A stretch of DNA of 64,000 nt, taken from the NCBI RefSeq assembly GCF_014202975.1, contig NZ_JACHHZ010000003.1, forward strand, positions 1,074,008 to 1,138,007. Direction: 5' to 3'. The position numbers and the translations under genes are program-made. Below, piece after piece: positions 16,249-29,586 of the stretch. Under the pieces are notes generated by a model. The model ran no database searches and was not told where the DNA came from. It saw nothing but the letters and a program-made list of their open reading frames with translations. The stretch comes from Povalibacter uvarum. Lineage in GTDB: Bacteria > Pseudomonadota > Gammaproteobacteria > Steroidobacterales > Steroidobacteraceae. Numbering within the stretch: position 1 is the stretch's first letter; each line of letters begins with the position of its first letter.

Positions 16249-16728
16249 TCATCTGCGGGCCCTGTTCCACGTATCGAGCGTCGCCACGACGACGGGCCAC
16301 AGCAGCGTGCTCGTGAGCACCGGCAGCCAGCGCAGCCAGGTGGTGACGGCCGGGCCGATGATGCCATCGATCCAGAACACGACGAATTCGTAGATGACGA
16401 GCAGCACCAGCACCCACATCGTCTGCTGGTAGATCGGAAAGATGCGCAGGCGGAGCTGGAACTTGTGGGTCAGGTACGCCACGAGCAGGTAAGCCGCCGC
16501 GTGCTGGCCGAAGACCGGTCCCTTGATCACGTCGATCGCAAAGCCGCAGAGCCAGGCGAACATGAGGCCGGCGATACGCGGCGAGCTCAACGACCAGTAG
16601 ATCACGAACAGCAGCAACAGATGCGGCCGCGCCGCATTCATGAAGTCGGGCAATTCGATGATCGCGAAGATCAGCGCGAAGATGACCGAAATGGCGATGC
16701 GCAGTCCGCTCGAGCGTCCATCAGCCAT
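16249..16728 (-). CDS. mreD: Rod-shape-determining protein MreD
   Basis: A 159-residue inner-membrane protein with about five or six hydrophobic helices (for example IAISVIFALIFAIIELP and HLLLLFVIYWSLSSP). Charged ends and the FAWLCGFAIDVIKGPVFGQHA segment match MreD. With MreC it links cytoplasmic MreB to PBP2-RodA. It starts 45 bp after mreC. Length is normal for the family (E. coli 162). Confidence 0.93.
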   Translation of the reverse strand: MADGRSSGLRIAISVIFALIFAIIELPDFMNAARPHLLLLFVIYWSLSSPRIAGLMFAWLCGFAIDVIKGPVFGQHAAAYLLVAYLTHKFQLRLRIFPIYQQTMWVLVLLVIYEFVVFWIDGIIGPAVTTWLRWLPVLTSTLLWPVVVATLDTWNRARR

Positions 16729-16773
16729 GGCAGTGCTCCGCGATATCCTGACCAGCGGTAAGAGTGCGCAGCA

Positions 16774-17739
16774 TCATTGGCGGGGTTGAGCCGGTGGAGG
16801 CGCCGGCGTTCCCTGTGCGGTCGGTGCTGTCGGGGCCGGGGTCCCTGGTGTCGTCGTAGGGATGGCTTCCGGGATGACTTCCACGGGCTGTTCCGCCCGC
16901 TGGTCGACCCACAGCAGCAGCACCTCGCGCGAGCGATCCAGCTGGGCAAGCGGACGCGCTTCGACCACGGCGAATGTCTCCGCCGGATCGCGCTCCACTT
17001 TCGTGATGATTCCGACCGGATAGCCGGCCGGGAAGATGCCGTCGAGACCCGACGATACGAGCAGGTCGTCCGGCTTCACATCCGACTCGATGGTGAGGAA
17101 GGGCAGGCTGAGCCGATGGATGTCGCCCGTGCCCATCGCGATCGACCGGATGCCGTTGCGATTCACCTGAATCGGTACCGAGTGCTCGTTGTCGCTGATC
17201 AGGATGATCTCGGCGCCCTTGCGATCGACGCTCGTCACCTGGCCGACGATGCCGAAGGCATCGAGCACCGGCTGGTTCTTGAAGACGCCATCGTCACTGC
17301 CCTTGTTGATGCGCACGCGATGCCGGTAAGGATCGACGTCGATGCGCACGATCTCCGCGATCAGCGTGCGCTCGCCGATGCCTTGCGACGCGTTGCGGAT
17401 GGCACGCAGACGGCGGTTCTCTTCGGTCAGGGCATCGAAGCGCAGCAGCTTCACCCGGGCGGTACGCAGCTCTTCCGAGAGCTGTGTGTTCTCGGTCCGC
17501 AGGCGATCGCGGTCCGAGAACGTGCCCGTGATCCAGTCCCAGAGCTGGAAGGGCGACTGCACGACGGCATAGAGAGGGCTCACCGCCGTTTGCAGCCAGG
17601 AGCGCGTGGCTTCGAGGTAGCCGCCGCGATGATCGAGGACCATGAGCGTGATGGACGCTACGGCCAGAACGAAGAAGCGGGCTCCGAGCGGCGGCCCCCG
17701 GCCGATGATCGGACGACTGTCGGAGCTTAGGGTGACCAC
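16774..17739 (-). CDS. mreC: Rod-shape-determining protein MreC
   Basis: A 321-residue protein with one N-terminal membrane helix (about residues 22-40), a coiled-coil segment (RDRLRTENTQLSEELRTARVKLLRFDALTEENRRLRAI) and a periplasmic beta-barrel domain. The barrel region includes VRINKGSDDGVFKNQPVLDAFGIVGQV and DLLVSSGLDGIFPAGYPVG. MreC activates PBP2-RodA. The C-terminus is a Pro/Thr/Ala-rich tail of about 45 residues (TTPGTPAPTAPTAQGTPAPP), longer than the conserved core and probably disordered. Confidence 0.95.
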   Translation of the reverse strand: MVTLSSDSRPIIGRGPPLGARFFVLAVASITLMVLDHRGGYLEATRSWLQTAVSPLYAVVQSPFQLWDWITGTFSDRDRLRTENTQLSEELRTARVKLLRFDALTEENRRLRAIRNASQGIGERTLIAEIVRIDVDPYRHRVRINKGSDDGVFKNQPVLDAFGIVGQVTSVDRKGAEIILISDNEHSVPIQVNRNGIRSIAMGTGDIHRLSLPFLTIESDVKPDDLLVSSGLDGIFPAGYPVGIITKVERDPAETFAVVEARPLAQLDRSREVLLLWVDQRAEQPVEVIPEAIPTTTPGTPAPTAPTAQGTPAPPPAQPRQ

Positions 17740-17749
17740 GGACGGAGTG

Positions 17750-17779
17750 CTGGCGACTGGCTACTGGCCGCTGGCCAGA
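17750..17779. repeat. Single CTGGCNN heptamer array (mreC-mreB gap)
   Basis: Four heptamers (CTGGCGA, CTGGCTA, CTGGCCG, CTGGCCA) end in GA in the 110-bp gap between mreB and mreC. It has the same unit and terminus as the element at 16147 but no inverted partner is visible. Confidence 0.7.
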
Positions 17780-17849
17780 AAAAGAGGAAGCAAGGCGGCG
17801 GCGGATGAGTGCCTTGCTGGCTGAATCACGCGAAGGTTGCTGTCCGCGA

Positions 17850-19034
<1,185 letters not shown>

Positions 19035-19037
19035 TCA

Positions 19038-19328
19038 ATGAGCCTTACCCGTAAAGACGTCGAGAACATCGCTCATCTTGCGAGGCTTGCGATCACGGAA
19101 GACGAGATGCCCGTGTACGTGAACAACCTGTCGAAGATCGTCAGCTTCGTCGATGAGCTCAATACCGCCGACACCGCGGCCATCGAACCGATGGCGCATC
19201 CGTTGAAGGGTCAAGTCCAGCGCCTGCGCCCGGACGAGATCGCCGATCGCGATCAGCACGAGAAATACCAGCGCAACGCTGCCCGGGTCGAGGCCGGCCT
19301 CTACCTGGTGCCGAAGGTCATCGAGTGA
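19038..19328 (+). CDS. gatC: Asp/Glu-tRNA amidotransferase subunit C
   Basis: A 96-residue subunit that stabilises GatA in the GatCAB complex, which converts Glu-tRNA(Gln) and Asp-tRNA(Asn) to the amidated forms. It shows SLTRKDVENIAHLARLAI, LSKIVSFVDELNTADTAAIEPM and RLRPDEIADRDQHEKYQRNA. The ATG at 19038 is preferred over the in-frame ATG at 18972, which would add a Phe/Pro-rich, T-run-encoded leader. A TATGAT hexamer at 18975 could be a -10, but a matching -35 is not clear. First gene of gatC-gatA-gatB. Confidence 0.95.
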   Translation: MSLTRKDVENIAHLARLAITEDEMPVYVNNLSKIVSFVDELNTADTAAIEPMAHPLKGQVQRLRPDEIADRDQHEKYQRNAARVEAGLYLVPKVIE

Positions 19329-19344
19329 GACCCAGTCGGCAGTT

Positions 19345-19403
19345 TGGCGGATCCGGCTGCAGCCCGACGCCATAGCAAGAGTCCGGCAGAAGCCGGACCC
19401 ACA
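19345..19403. repeat. Imperfect inverted pair of TCCGGCTTCAGCCGGAC-type elements (gatC-gatA gap)
   Basis: The right arm GTCCGGCAGAAGCCGGAC plus CCACA (19381-19403) is the reverse complement of a decayed left arm (19345-19372, with ATCCGGCTGCAGCCCGAC). It belongs to the same family as the outer arms at 22505 and 22630. Each arm is itself a small hairpin, as in REP sequences. Confidence 0.6.
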
Positions 19404-19429
19404 GAAGATCATCCGAACCGCATCAGACC

Positions 19430-20893
19430 ATGACTGAACTCCATCATCAGACGCTTGCTGAACTCGCCGCGGGCCTGCGTGCGCGCCGCTTTTCCAGCGT
19501 CGAGCTGGCCAGGCACTTTCTTGCCCGCATCGAGCGCTCGAACCCCGAACTCAATGCCCTGGTAACCGTGACCGCCGATCAGGCGCTGGCTGCCGCGGCA
19601 CGTGCCGATGAGCGGATCGCGTCGGGCTCCGCCGGACCGCTCACGGGTCTGCCGATCGTGCACAAGGACATCTTCTGCACGGACGGCGTTCTCACGACGT
19701 GCGGTTCGCGGATGCTTTCGAACTTCGTTGCCCCCTACGACGCGACGGTCGTCGAGCGACTGTCGCAAGCTGGCGTCATCACGCTCGGTAAGGCGAACAT
19801 GGACGAGTTCGCGATGGGCTCCTCCAATGAAACGAGCTGGTACGGTCCGGTGAAGAACCCCTGGGACCTGAAGAAGGTCCCGGGCGGGTCGTCGGGCGGA
19901 TCGGCAGCTGCGGTAGCCGCTCGCATCGCGCCGGCTGCAACGGGCACGGATACGGGCGGCTCGATCCGGCAGCCGGCGGCACTTACGTCGCTGACGGGCA
20001 TCAAGCCGACCTATGGTCGCGTGTCGCGATACGGAATGATCGCCTTCGCATCGAGCCTCGACCAGGCCGGCACGCTCACGCTGACGGCTGAGGATTCAGC
20101 GATGCTGCTCGGCGCCATGGCTGGCTTCGACCCGCGCGATTCGACCAGTGTCGATGCTCCGGTGCCTGATTACGTTGCGACGCTCGACCAGCCGCTCGCA
20201 GGCCTCCGCATCGGTCTGTTGAAGGAGTTCTTCGAGAAGGGGCTGGACGAGGCGAACGGCAAGCTCGTCCGCGATGCGCTCAAGGTCTTCGAGGCGATGG
20301 GCGCAAAGCTCGTCGAAGTCAGCCTGCCGAACCTGCCGCTCTCGGTGCCTACCTATTACGTGGTGGCGCCGGCGGAGTGTTCGTCGAACCTGTCGCGCTT
20401 CGACGGCGTGCGCTTCGGCTATCGCTGCGAGAACCCGGTCAATCTGATCGACCTGTACAAGCGCTCGCGCGGCGAAGGATTCGGTGCCGAAGTGAAGCGC
20501 CGCATCATGACGGGCACGTATGTGCTGTCGGCGGGCTACTACGACGCCTACTACCTGCAGGCCCAGAAGATCCGGCGCCTGATCGCGGACGATTTCGAAG
20601 CCGCCTTCAAGGAAGTGGATGTGCTGATGGGGCCTACGTCGCCGACGACGGCATTCGACATCGGCGCGAAGGTCGACGACCCGATCACGATGTACCTCAA
20701 CGACATCTATACCATCGGCGCGAATCTCGCCGGTCTGCCCGCGATGTCGATCCCGTGCGGCTTCCTCGGCGGCCTGCCGGTTGGACTGCAGGTCATCGGC
20801 CCCCATTTCGCGGAAGGAAAGCTGCTCAACGTCGCGCATCGCTATCAGCAGGAGACGCAGTGGCACAAAGAGATTCCCGCGAACTACAAGTAG
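19430..20893 (+). CDS. gatA: Asp/Glu-tRNA amidotransferase subunit A
   Basis: A 487-residue amidase-signature enzyme that frees ammonia from glutamine for tRNA-dependent amidation. Catalytic Lys-Ser-Ser triad: Lys in [10 protein letters not shown], then [15 protein letters not shown] and [34 protein letters not shown] and [13 protein letters not shown] are also typical. It lies 101 bp after gatC, with a REP-like pair between them, and 129 bp before gatB, with a heptamer pair between them. The operon is intact but its gaps are occupied by repeats. Confidence 0.97.
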   Translation: MTELHHQTLAELAAGLRARRFSSVELARHFLARIERSNPELNALVTVTADQALAAAARADERIASGSAGPLTGLPIVHKDIFCTDGVLTTCGSRMLSNFVAPYDATVVERLSQAGVITLGKANMDEFAMGSSNETSWYGPVKNPWDLKKVPGGSSGGSAAAVAARIAPAATGTDTGGSIRQPAALTSLTGIKPTYGRVSRYGMIAFASSLDQAGTLTLTAEDSAMLLGAMAGFDPRDSTSVDAPVPDYVATLDQPLAGLRIGLLKEFFEKGLDEANGKLVRDALKVFEAMGAKLVEVSLPNLPLSVPTYYVVAPAECSSNLSRFDGVRFGYRCENPVNLIDLYKRSRGEGFGAEVKRRIMTGTYVLSAGYYDAYYLQAQKIRRLIADDFEAAFKEVDVLMGPTSPTTAFDIGAKVDDPITMYLNDIYTIGANLAGLPAMSIPCGFLGGLPVGLQVIGPHFAEGKLLNVAHRYQQETQWHKEIPANYK

Positions 20894-20906
20894 TTCGCGG
20901 GTGGGC

Positions 20907-21012
20907 TGCTGGCCGCTGGACTGCTGGCCAGACCCGCGCGTGATGCAGCTCGAGTTGAATTGATCGGTGTTGTTTTCGGCTCTGGCCAGCAGCCAGCAGC
21001 CAGTAGCCAGGT
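20907..21012. repeat. Inverted pair of CTGGCNG-type heptamer arrays (gatA-gatB gap)
   Basis: The direct arm CTGCTGGCCGCTGGACTGCTGGCCAGA (about 20907-20932, ending in CTGGCCAGA) faces an inverted arm at 20981-21012 that starts TCTGGCCAG and holds three CCAGYAG units. The spacer is about 48 bp. It has the same architecture and terminus as the element at 16147. Confidence 0.75.
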
Positions 21013-21022
21013 CCCAGAACGT

Positions 21023-22459
21023 ATGCCTTTCGAAACCGTCATCGGCCTTGAAATCCACGCGCAGCTCGCGACGAAGACCAAGATCTTCTCGACTGCATCG
21101 ACTGCATTCGGCGCGGCGCCCAACTCGCAGGCGAACCTCGTGGACCTCGGCTATCCGGGCGTCCTGCCCGTGCTGAATCTCGAAGCAGTCCGCATGGCGG
21201 CCAAGTTCGGCCTCGCCATTGGCGCGACGGTGTCGCAGCGCTCCGTGTTCGCTCGCAAGAACTACTTCTATCCGGACCTGCCGAAGGGCTACCAGATCAG
21301 CCAGTACGAGAAGCCCATCGTCGAGAAGGGGCGCATGGACATCCTGCTCGAGGACGGCAGCGTCAAGACGATCGGGATCACGCGCGCCCACCTCGAAGAG
21401 GACGCGGGCAAGTCGCTGCACGAGGACTTCCAGGGCTCGAGCGGTATCGATTTAAATCGTGCAGGCACTCCGCTGCTCGAGATCGTGTCGGAACCCGACA
21501 TGCGCTCGGCGAAGGAGGCGATCGCGTACCTGAAGAAGATCCACACGCTCGTGCGCTATCTCGAGATCTGCGACGGCAACATGCAGGAAGGCTCTTTCCG
21601 CTGCGACGCGAACGTGTCGGTGCGCCCCGTGGGTCAGGAGAAGTTCGGCACGCGCTGCGAGATCAAGAACCTCAACTCGTTCCGCTTCATCGAGAAGGCG
21701 ATCAACTACGAAGTGGCGCGCCAGATCGAAGAGATCGAGGCCGGCCGCAAGATCGTGCAGGAAACCCGGCTCTACGATCCCGACAAGGGCGAGACACGCG
21801 CGCTGCGGTCCAAGGAAGAAGCGAACGACTATCGCTACTTCCCGGATCCGGACCTGCTGCCGGTCGTGATCGAGACGGCGTTCATCGATACCGTGCGCGG
21901 CACGCTGCCCGAATTGCCCGATCAGAAAGCCGCTCGCTACGCCGAGAAGTTCGGACTGTCCGCCTACGACGCGAGCGTCCTCACGGCCAGCCGCGAGATG
22001 GCTGACTTCTACGAAGCCGTGCTCAAGGAGCTGGGCGGCAACGAGAAGCTCGCCGCGAACTGGGTGATGGGCGAGTTGTCCGGCGCGCTCAACAAGGACA
22101 GCGTCGAAGTCACCGAATCGCGCGTCAATGCGAATCGTCTCGCGGGTCTGCTCAAGCGCATCGTCGACGAAACGATCTCCGGCAAGATAGCGAAGGAAGT
22201 CTTCGAACAGATGTGGAGCGAAGGCGCCGATGCCGACGCGATCATCGAAGCGAAGGGGCTCAAGCAGATCACGGACACGAGCGCGATCGAGAAAGTCATC
22301 GACGACATCATGGCCGCGAATCCGAAGCAGCTCGCGGACTATCGCTCCGGCAAGGACAAGCTCTTCGGCTTCTTCGTGGGCCAGGTCATGAAGTCGACGG
22401 GCGGCAAGGCGAACCCGGGCCAGGTGAACGACCTGCTGAAGGCGAAGCTTGCGGGCTAG
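21023..22459 (+). CDS. gatB: Asp/Glu-tRNA amidotransferase subunit B
   Basis: A 478-residue subunit that binds the misacylated tRNA and activates its carboxyl with ATP. The start is the ATG at 21023 ([15 protein letters not shown]); the frame upstream is repeat DNA. Signatures: [48 protein letters not shown] and [15 protein letters not shown]. The C-terminal YqeY/GatB tail carries [30 protein letters not shown]. The presence of gatCAB suggests that the organism makes Gln- and/or Asn-tRNA indirectly. Confidence 0.97.
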   Translation: MPFETVIGLEIHAQLATKTKIFSTASTAFGAAPNSQANLVDLGYPGVLPVLNLEAVRMAAKFGLAIGATVSQRSVFARKNYFYPDLPKGYQISQYEKPIVEKGRMDILLEDGSVKTIGITRAHLEEDAGKSLHEDFQGSSGIDLNRAGTPLLEIVSEPDMRSAKEAIAYLKKIHTLVRYLEICDGNMQEGSFRCDANVSVRPVGQEKFGTRCEIKNLNSFRFIEKAINYEVARQIEEIEAGRKIVQETRLYDPDKGETRALRSKEEANDYRYFPDPDLLPVVIETAFIDTVRGTLPELPDQKAARYAEKFGLSAYDASVLTASREMADFYEAVLKELGGNEKLAANWVMGELSGALNKDSVEVTESRVNANRLAGLLKRIVDETISGKIAKEVFEQMWSEGADADAIIEAKGLKQITDTSAIEKVIDDIMAANPKQLADYRSGKDKLFGFFVGQVMKSTGGKANPGQVNDLLKAKLAG

Positions 22460-22485
22460 TTGCCAGGGGGAAGCGGGGTTCAGGC

Positions 22486-22656
22486 TGTGAATCCGGCTTC
22501 AGCCTGTGGGTCCGGCTTCAGCCGGACGTCATCGCCGCAGGCGAGGCCCGTCATTCCCGCGAAAGCGGGAATCCATCCGGAAAAGCATGGATTCCCGCTT
22601 TCGCGGGAATGACCGAAGGCGCTTCGCGCTGACGTCCGGCTGAAGTCGGACCCACA
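22486..22656. repeat. Nested REP-like element: outer TCCGGCTTCAGCCGGA pair around an inner 26-bp perfect inverted pair
   Basis: Inner pair: 22550-22575 and 22588-22613 are 26/26 reverse complements. Each arm is a small palindrome (CATTCCCGC-GAAA-GCGGGAATCC type), like Neisseria dRS3 or a REPIN. Outer pair: 22505-22531 and 22630-22656 match 26/27 in inverse orientation, core TCCGGCTTCAGCCGGAC. A partial tandem copy of the left outer arm lies at 22486-22504. The element fills the 275-bp gap between gatB and hslO and may end gat transcription. Confidence 0.85.
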
Positions 22657-22734
22657 GCGGCAGTTCGACCTCACTGACCTTCGTGTAAAACTTCGACTCT
22701 TTAAACTCGCCCGGATCGCCTCCATCTTTGGGCG

Positions 22735-23700
22735 ATGCTTGACCTCACATCGCACATTCCCGCCATTCCCATGCACGATCGCGACTGCCTGCACCGATTC
22801 CTCTTCGAGCACTATCCGGTTCGCGGTCATATCGTGCATCTCGACGCCGCCTGGCGTGCATTGCTCGAGCATCGCGACTATCCCCCGTCCATCCGCAAAG
22901 TACTGGGTGAGGCGGTCGCCGCGGCTGTGCTCCTTTCGGCGACACTGAAATTCGAGGGAACGCTGAGCCTGCAGGTCCAGGGGCAGGGGCCAATGCATCT
23001 GCTGCTCGCGCAGTGTTCGAACGAACTGGGCGTTCGCGCGGTGGCGCGCTATCGAGACTTGCCGCGGGAGATGGAGGCGGCGGCCGACCTGTCGACGCTT
23101 TCCGGCGCCGGACGGCTGACAGTCACGCTCGAAAACGATGATCTGTCGCAGCGCTATCAGGGCATCGTGCCGATCGAAGGCAACGGGCTCGCGGAGTCCC
23201 TGCAGGGCTACTTCCTGAACTCGGAGCAGCTGCCGACCCGCTTGTGGCTGCATGCGGATGAGAACGGCGTGTCCGCGATGCTCCTGCAGCGGCTCTCCGA
23301 CGACAGCGTTGCTTCGCGATCCGGCGGTAAGGTGGAAAGTGAGGCGCGGCCGGATTTCGATGACGCTTGGAACCGTCTGCAGCTGCTCGCCGATACGCTG
23401 AAGCCGGAAGAGCTCCGCAAGCTGAGCGATCGCGAGATCCTCCGGCGTCTTTTCGTCGAAGACGATGTCCGTATCTTCGAATCGTCACCCGTGTTCTTCC
23501 GGTGCCGCTGCTCGCGGGAGCGGGTGGTCGGCATGCTTCGCGGCGTCGGCGCCGAGGAGATCCGCTCGGTACTGGCGGAGCGGGGGAGCGTCGAGGTCCG
23601 ATGCGACTTCTGCAATCGCGCCTACCAGTTCGATCCGGTCGATGTGGAGCAGATCTTCGCGGCTCCCCATGCGCCGGATGCCGGCGGCACGGTTCACTGA
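22735..23700 (+). CDS. hslO: Redox-regulated chaperone Hsp33
   Basis: A 321-residue holdase activated by oxidation of a C-terminal zinc centre. The zinc ligands are visible as CRC (FFRCRCSRERV) and CDFC (VRCDFCNRAYQF), the CxC...CxxC set. The N-terminal part shows LHRFLFEHYPVRGHIVHLD, VLGEAVAAAVLLSATLKFEG and LQVQGQGPMHLLLAQC. It protects unfolded proteins in the cytoplasm under oxidative heat stress. The first ATG (22735) gives a 12-residue lead; the ATG at 22771 is an alternative. Confidence 0.96.
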   Translation: MLDLTSHIPAIPMHDRDCLHRFLFEHYPVRGHIVHLDAAWRALLEHRDYPPSIRKVLGEAVAAAVLLSATLKFEGTLSLQVQGQGPMHLLLAQCSNELGVRAVARYRDLPREMEAAADLSTLSGAGRLTVTLENDDLSQRYQGIVPIEGNGLAESLQGYFLNSEQLPTRLWLHADENGVSAMLLQRLSDDSVASRSGGKVESEARPDFDDAWNRLQLLADTLKPEELRKLSDREILRRLFVEDDVRIFESSPVFFRCRCSRERVVGMLRGVGAEEIRSVLAERGSVEVRCDFCNRAYQFDPVDVEQIFAAPHAPDAGGTVH

Positions 23701-23823
23701 GCAAAATCATAAGCTTGTACGGATCTCCTCCGTCCGGCGGCAGCTCCGTATTTCCCATTGAGCAATGACGTGTGCACCGCCGGGCGCTTGCCCGGCAAGT
23801 GCCCGTGGCCTATCTTTCCCGCT

Positions 23824-23843
23824 ACATAAACATTTCCTTATGT
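23824..23843. promoter_or_regulatory. Candidate operator ACATAA-N8-TTATGT upstream of the ArsR-methyltransferase gene
   Basis: Perfect 6-bp arms ACATAA (23824-23829) and TTATGT (23838-23843) flank 8 bp, ending 10 bp before the ATG. The stretch is AT-rich in a GC-rich context, with a palindromic CTTAAG at 23845-23850. The position suits autoregulation by the encoded ArsR-type DNA-binding domain. Binding is inferred. Confidence 0.45.
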
Positions 23844-23853
23844 CCTTAAGCGG

Positions 23854-25715
<1,862 letters not shown>

Positions 25716-25729
25716 TCATCCGACTCTTG

Positions 25730-25746
25730 CCAGTAGCCAGTAGCCC
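25730..25746. repeat. Short inverted-orientation heptamer array (metF-metH gap)
   Basis: GCCAGTA GCCAGTA GCC is the reverse complement of the CTGGCNN units seen at 16147 and 17750. It fills the 35-bp gap between metF and metH. Only one arm is present. Confidence 0.55.
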
Positions 25747-25750
25747 TCTT

Positions 25751-28700
25751 ATGACCCGCAACGAACGCATTGCCGCCTTCCGCCGCATTCTCACCGAACG
25801 CATCCTGGTGATCGACGGAGCGATGGGCACGATGATCCAGGGCCGCAAGCTGACGGAAGCGGACTATCGCGCCGAACGCTTCAAGGACTGGAAGTGCGAC
25901 CTCAAAGGCAACAGCGACATTCTCGTGCTGACCCGCCCGGAAGTGATCGGCTCCATTCACACGGCGTATCTCGAAGCCGGCGCCGACATCATCGAGACGA
26001 ACACGTTTACCGCGAACTACTCGTCGCAGGCTGACTACGGCATGGAAGATCTCGTTGCCGAGATCAACCTCGCCGGCGCACAAGTTGCCCGCAAAGCGGC
26101 GGATGACTACTTCGCGAAGACAGGTCAGCTGAAGTTCGTCGCGGGCGCGCTCGGGCCCACGAACCGCACCGCATCGTTGTCTCCCAGCGTCACGGATCCG
26201 GCGTTCCGCAACATCGATTTCGATCAGCTGTCGGCGACGTACCTGATTGCCGCGCGCAACCTCATCGAAGGCGGCGCGGATCTGTTCCTCATCGAGACCA
26301 TCTTCGACACGCTGAACGCAAAAGCCGCCGTCTTCGCGGTGCGCCAGGCGATGGACGAAACGGGCGTCGAGCTGCCGGTCATCATTTCGGGAACGATCAC
26401 GGACGCCTCGGGCCGTACGCTGTCGGGCCAGACGACCGAAGCGTTCTGGAATTCCGTCCGTCACGCCAGGCCGATCGCGATCGGACTGAACTGCGCGCTC
26501 GGCGCCAAGCAGTTGCGCCCCTACGTCGAAGAGCTTTCGCGCATCGCTGATACCTATGTGTGTGCCTATCCGAACGCCGGACTGCCGAACGCGTTCGGCG
26601 AGTACGATGAGACAGCCTGCGAAACGGGTGATCTGATCCAGGATTTCGCGAAGAGCGGATTCGTGAACATCGTCGGCGGCTGCTGCGGTACGACGCCCGA
26701 TCACATTCATCACATCCGCGAAGCGATCGAAGGCGTCGCTCCGCGCAAGCCGCCAGTGCTCGAGCCGCGCTGCCGGTTGTCGGGCCTCGAGCCGTTCACC
26801 ATCGGTCCCGACAGCCTGTTCGTGAACGTCGGCGAACGCACGAACGTCACCGGGTCGGCCAAGTTCCGCAAGCTGATCGAAGCGGACGACTACAACGCCG
26901 CGCTCGATGTCGCACGCCAGCAGGTCGCAAGCGGCGCGCAGATGATCGACATCAACATGGACGAGGGCATGCTCGACTCGGAAGCGGCGATGGTCCGCTT
27001 CCTGAATCTCGTGGCTTCGGAGCCGGACATCTCGCGCGTGCCGATCATGATCGACTCGTCCAAATGGACGGTCATCGAAGCAGGACTGAAGCGCATCCAG
27101 GGCAAGGGTGTGGTGAATTCCATCAGCCTGAAGGAAGGCGAAGAGCTTTTCCTGGAGCACGCGCGCAAGGTGCGTGCTTACGGTGCGGCCGTGGTCGTCA
27201 TGGCGTTCGACGAGAAGGGTCAGGCCGATACGGTCGAGCGCAAGGTGGAGATCTGCAAGCGCTCCTACGAAGTGCTGACGCAGAAGGCGGGATTCCCGCC
27301 CGAAGACATCATCTTCGATCCGAACATCTTCGCCGTCGCGACCGGCATCGAAGAGCACAACAACTACTCGGTGGATTTCATCCAGGCGACCGAGCGCATC
27401 CGCAAGGAGTGTCCGCACGCTCACATCAGCGGCGGCGTGAGCAACGTTTCGTTCTCCTTCCGCGGCAATGAGCCGGTGCGCGAAGCGATGCACTCGGTGT
27501 TCCTCTATCACGCCATCAAGGCAGGCATGACGATGGGTATCGTCAACGCGGGGCAGCTCGCGATCTACGAGAACATCGACGCCGAGCTGCGCGAGCGGGT
27601 CGAAGACGTGATCCTGAACCGTCGCGCCGACTCGACCGAGCGGTTGCTGGAGATCGCCGGGCGCTTCAAGGGCGAAGCCGGCATGAAGAAGGGTGAGGAC
27701 CTGGCGTGGCGCAGTCTCCCGGTTACCAAGCGGCTCGAACATGCGCTGGTCAAAGGGATCGATGAGTTCGTCGTGGAAGACACGGAAGAAGCACGCAAGG
27801 AGTTCGCTCGCCCGCTGCAGGTGATCGAAGGCCCGCTGATGGACGGCATGAACGTCGTCGGCGATCTCTTCGGTTCGGGCAAGATGTTCCTGCCGCAGGT
27901 CGTGAAGTCCGCACGCGTGATGAAGAAAGCGGTGGCCCACCTGATCCCGTTCATCGAGCAGGAGAAGGCTGCCAGCGGCGCCGTTGCCCGCTCGAACGGC
28001 AAGATCGTGATGGCGACGGTGAAGGGCGACGTTCACGACATCGGCAAGAACATCGTCGGCGTCGTACTCCAGTGCAACAATTTCGAAGTGATCGACCTCG
28101 GCGTCATGGTGCCGTGCGATCGCATTCTCGAGACGGCTCGTCGCGAGGGTGCCGACATGATCGGTCTGTCGGGCCTCATCACGCCATCACTCGATGAGAT
28201 GGTGTACGTCGCTCGCGAAATGCAGCGCCAGGGGTTCGACAAGCCGCTGCTGATTGGCGGTGCAACGACATCGCCGGCGCATACATCGGTCAAGATCGAT
28301 CCGCAATACACCGGCGCTGTTGTGTATGTAAAGGACGCATCGCGGTCGGTCGGCGTGTGCCAGCAGCTGATGACGGAGAACTCGAAGTCCGATTTCGTCA
28401 CCAGGCTCAAGGAAGATCACGCGACGCGACGCGAGCAGCACCAGGGCCGCAAGGTGAAGGCTCCCCAGTTCACCATCGCCCAGGCGCGCGCGAACAAGTT
28501 CAAGGCAGGCTGGGACACTTACGAGCCTCCCATTCCGAAGTTCCTCGGCATCCGCACGTTCGAGGACTATTCGCTCGAAGACCTGACGCGCTACATCGAC
28601 TGGATGCCGTTCTTCAATGCGTGGGAGTTCGCGGGCAAGTTCCCGGACATTCTCACGGATCCGGTGGTCGGCGAGCAGGCGAGCAACCTGTACGCGGACG

Positions 28701-29470
28701 CCCGCAAGATGATGAAGCAGATCATCCGTGAACGCTGGCTGACGGCACGGGCAGTGTTCGGCCTGTTCCCCGCGAACAGTGTCGATGACGACGATGTCGA
28801 AATCTACACGGATGAATCGCGGACCCACGTGCTGCACCGGCTGCACTTCCTGCGTCAGCAGAAGGGCAAGCCGGATGGACAGTCACATGATTGCCTCGCG
28901 GACTTCGTTGCTCCCAAGGAGTCAGGTCGTCGCGACTACATCGGCGCCTTCGCGGTAACCGGAGGCATCGGGATCGAGCCGCATCTGGCCAGATTCGAAG
29001 CGGCCCACGACGACTACTCGAGCATCATGCTGAAGGCACTCGCCGATCGCTTTGCCGAAGCGTTCGCTGAGCGGTTGCACGAGCGCGTGCGCCGGGAGTT
29101 CTGGGGCTATGCGCCGGAGGAGCGGCTCACGAACGACAACCTGATTCGCGAAGAGTATCGGGGCATCCGCCCGGCGCCGGGCTATCCGGCCTGCCCGGAT
29201 CACACCGAGAAGGCGACGTTGTGGAAGCTGATCGATCCGCAGACCAATGCCGGCATGCGGATCACGGAGTCGTTCGCGATGTATCCGACGGCCGCCGTGA
29301 GCGGCTGGTACTTTGCGCATCCGCAGTCGCGCTACTTCCAGGTGGGCAAGATCGATCTCGACCAGGTCCGCAATTACGCGGCCCGGAAGAAGATCAGCCT
29401 GGAAGAAGCCCAGCGCTGGCTGTCGCCGAACCTGGGGTACGACCCGGATGCGAAGTCCGACGCGGCGTAA
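25751..29470 (+). CDS. metH: Cobalamin-dependent methionine synthase
   Basis: A 1239-residue, full-length modular enzyme. Order: homocysteine domain (DGAMGTMIQ; zinc Cys in GLNCALGAK and [11 protein letters not shown], to about residue 325); pterin domain ([19 protein letters not shown], about 355-630); helical cap and B12 domain ([12 protein letters not shown], then [20 protein letters not shown] with the His that replaces the lower ligand, about 690-870); and the SAM-dependent activation domain ([28 protein letters not shown], to the end). It needs cobalamin and reductive reactivation. The start is ATG 25751; the codons upstream are repeat DNA. All modules appear intact. Confidence 0.98.
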   Translation: MTRNERIAAFRRILTERILVIDGAMGTMIQGRKLTEADYRAERFKDWKCDLKGNSDILVLTRPEVIGSIHTAYLEAGADIIETNTFTANYSSQADYGMEDLVAEINLAGAQVARKAADDYFAKTGQLKFVAGALGPTNRTASLSPSVTDPAFRNIDFDQLSATYLIAARNLIEGGADLFLIETIFDTLNAKAAVFAVRQAMDETGVELPVIISGTITDASGRTLSGQTTEAFWNSVRHARPIAIGLNCALGAKQLRPYVEELSRIADTYVCAYPNAGLPNAFGEYDETACETGDLIQDFAKSGFVNIVGGCCGTTPDHIHHIREAIEGVAPRKPPVLEPRCRLSGLEPFTIGPDSLFVNVGERTNVTGSAKFRKLIEADDYNAALDVARQQVASGAQMIDINMDEGMLDSEAAMVRFLNLVASEPDISRVPIMIDSSKWTVIEAGLKRIQGKGVVNSISLKEGEELFLEHARKVRAYGAAVVVMAFDEKGQADTVERKVEICKRSYEVLTQKAGFPPEDIIFDPNIFAVATGIEEHNNYSVDFIQATERIRKECPHAHISGGVSNVSFSFRGNEPVREAMHSVFLYHAIKAGMTMGIVNAGQLAIYENIDAELRERVEDVILNRRADSTERLLEIAGRFKGEAGMKKGEDLAWRSLPVTKRLEHALVKGIDEFVVEDTEEARKEFARPLQVIEGPLMDGMNVVGDLFGSGKMFLPQVVKSARVMKKAVAHLIPFIEQEKAASGAVARSNGKIVMATVKGDVHDIGKNIVGVVLQCNNFEVIDLGVMVPCDRILETARREGADMIGLSGLITPSLDEMVYVAREMQRQGFDKPLLIGGATTSPAHTSVKIDPQYTGAVVYVKDASRSVGVCQQLMTENSKSDFVTRLKEDHATRREQHQGRKVKAPQFTIAQARANKFKAGWDTYEPPIPKFLGIRTFEDYSLEDLTRYIDWMPFFNAWEFAGKFPDILTDPVVGEQASNLYADARKMMKQIIRERWLTARAVFGLFPANSVDDDDVEIYTDESRTHVLHRLHFLRQQKGKPDGQSHDCLADFVAPKESGRRDYIGAFAVTGGIGIEPHLARFEAAHDDYSSIMLKALADRFAEAFAERLHERVRREFWGYAPEERLTNDNLIREEYRGIRPAPGYPACPDHTEKATLWKLIDPQTNAGMRITESFAMYPTAAVSGWYFAHPQSRYFQVGKIDLDQVRNYAARKKISLEEAQRWLSPNLGYDPDAKSDAA

Positions 29471-29478
29471 GGAGTCCG

Positions 29479-29577
29479 GAGTTTCACACGGAGATCACGG
29501 AGTGCACGGAGATCAGATGGAGGAGAACCTATCAGAGTTTCTTTGCTCCGTGATCTCCGTGAACTCCGTGTGAACTC
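29479..29577. repeat. Inverted pair of CACGGAGNN nonamer arrays (metH-thioesterase gap)
   Basis: The left arm (29479-29511) holds GAGTTTCA then CACGGAG three times at 9-bp spacing. The right arm (29546-29577) is its near-exact reverse complement (CTCCGTG units ending GTGTGAACTC). The spacer is about 34 bp. The genes on both sides converge, so the hairpin may serve as a two-way terminator. Confidence 0.75.
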
Positions 29578-29586
29578 TTAGGTTCC

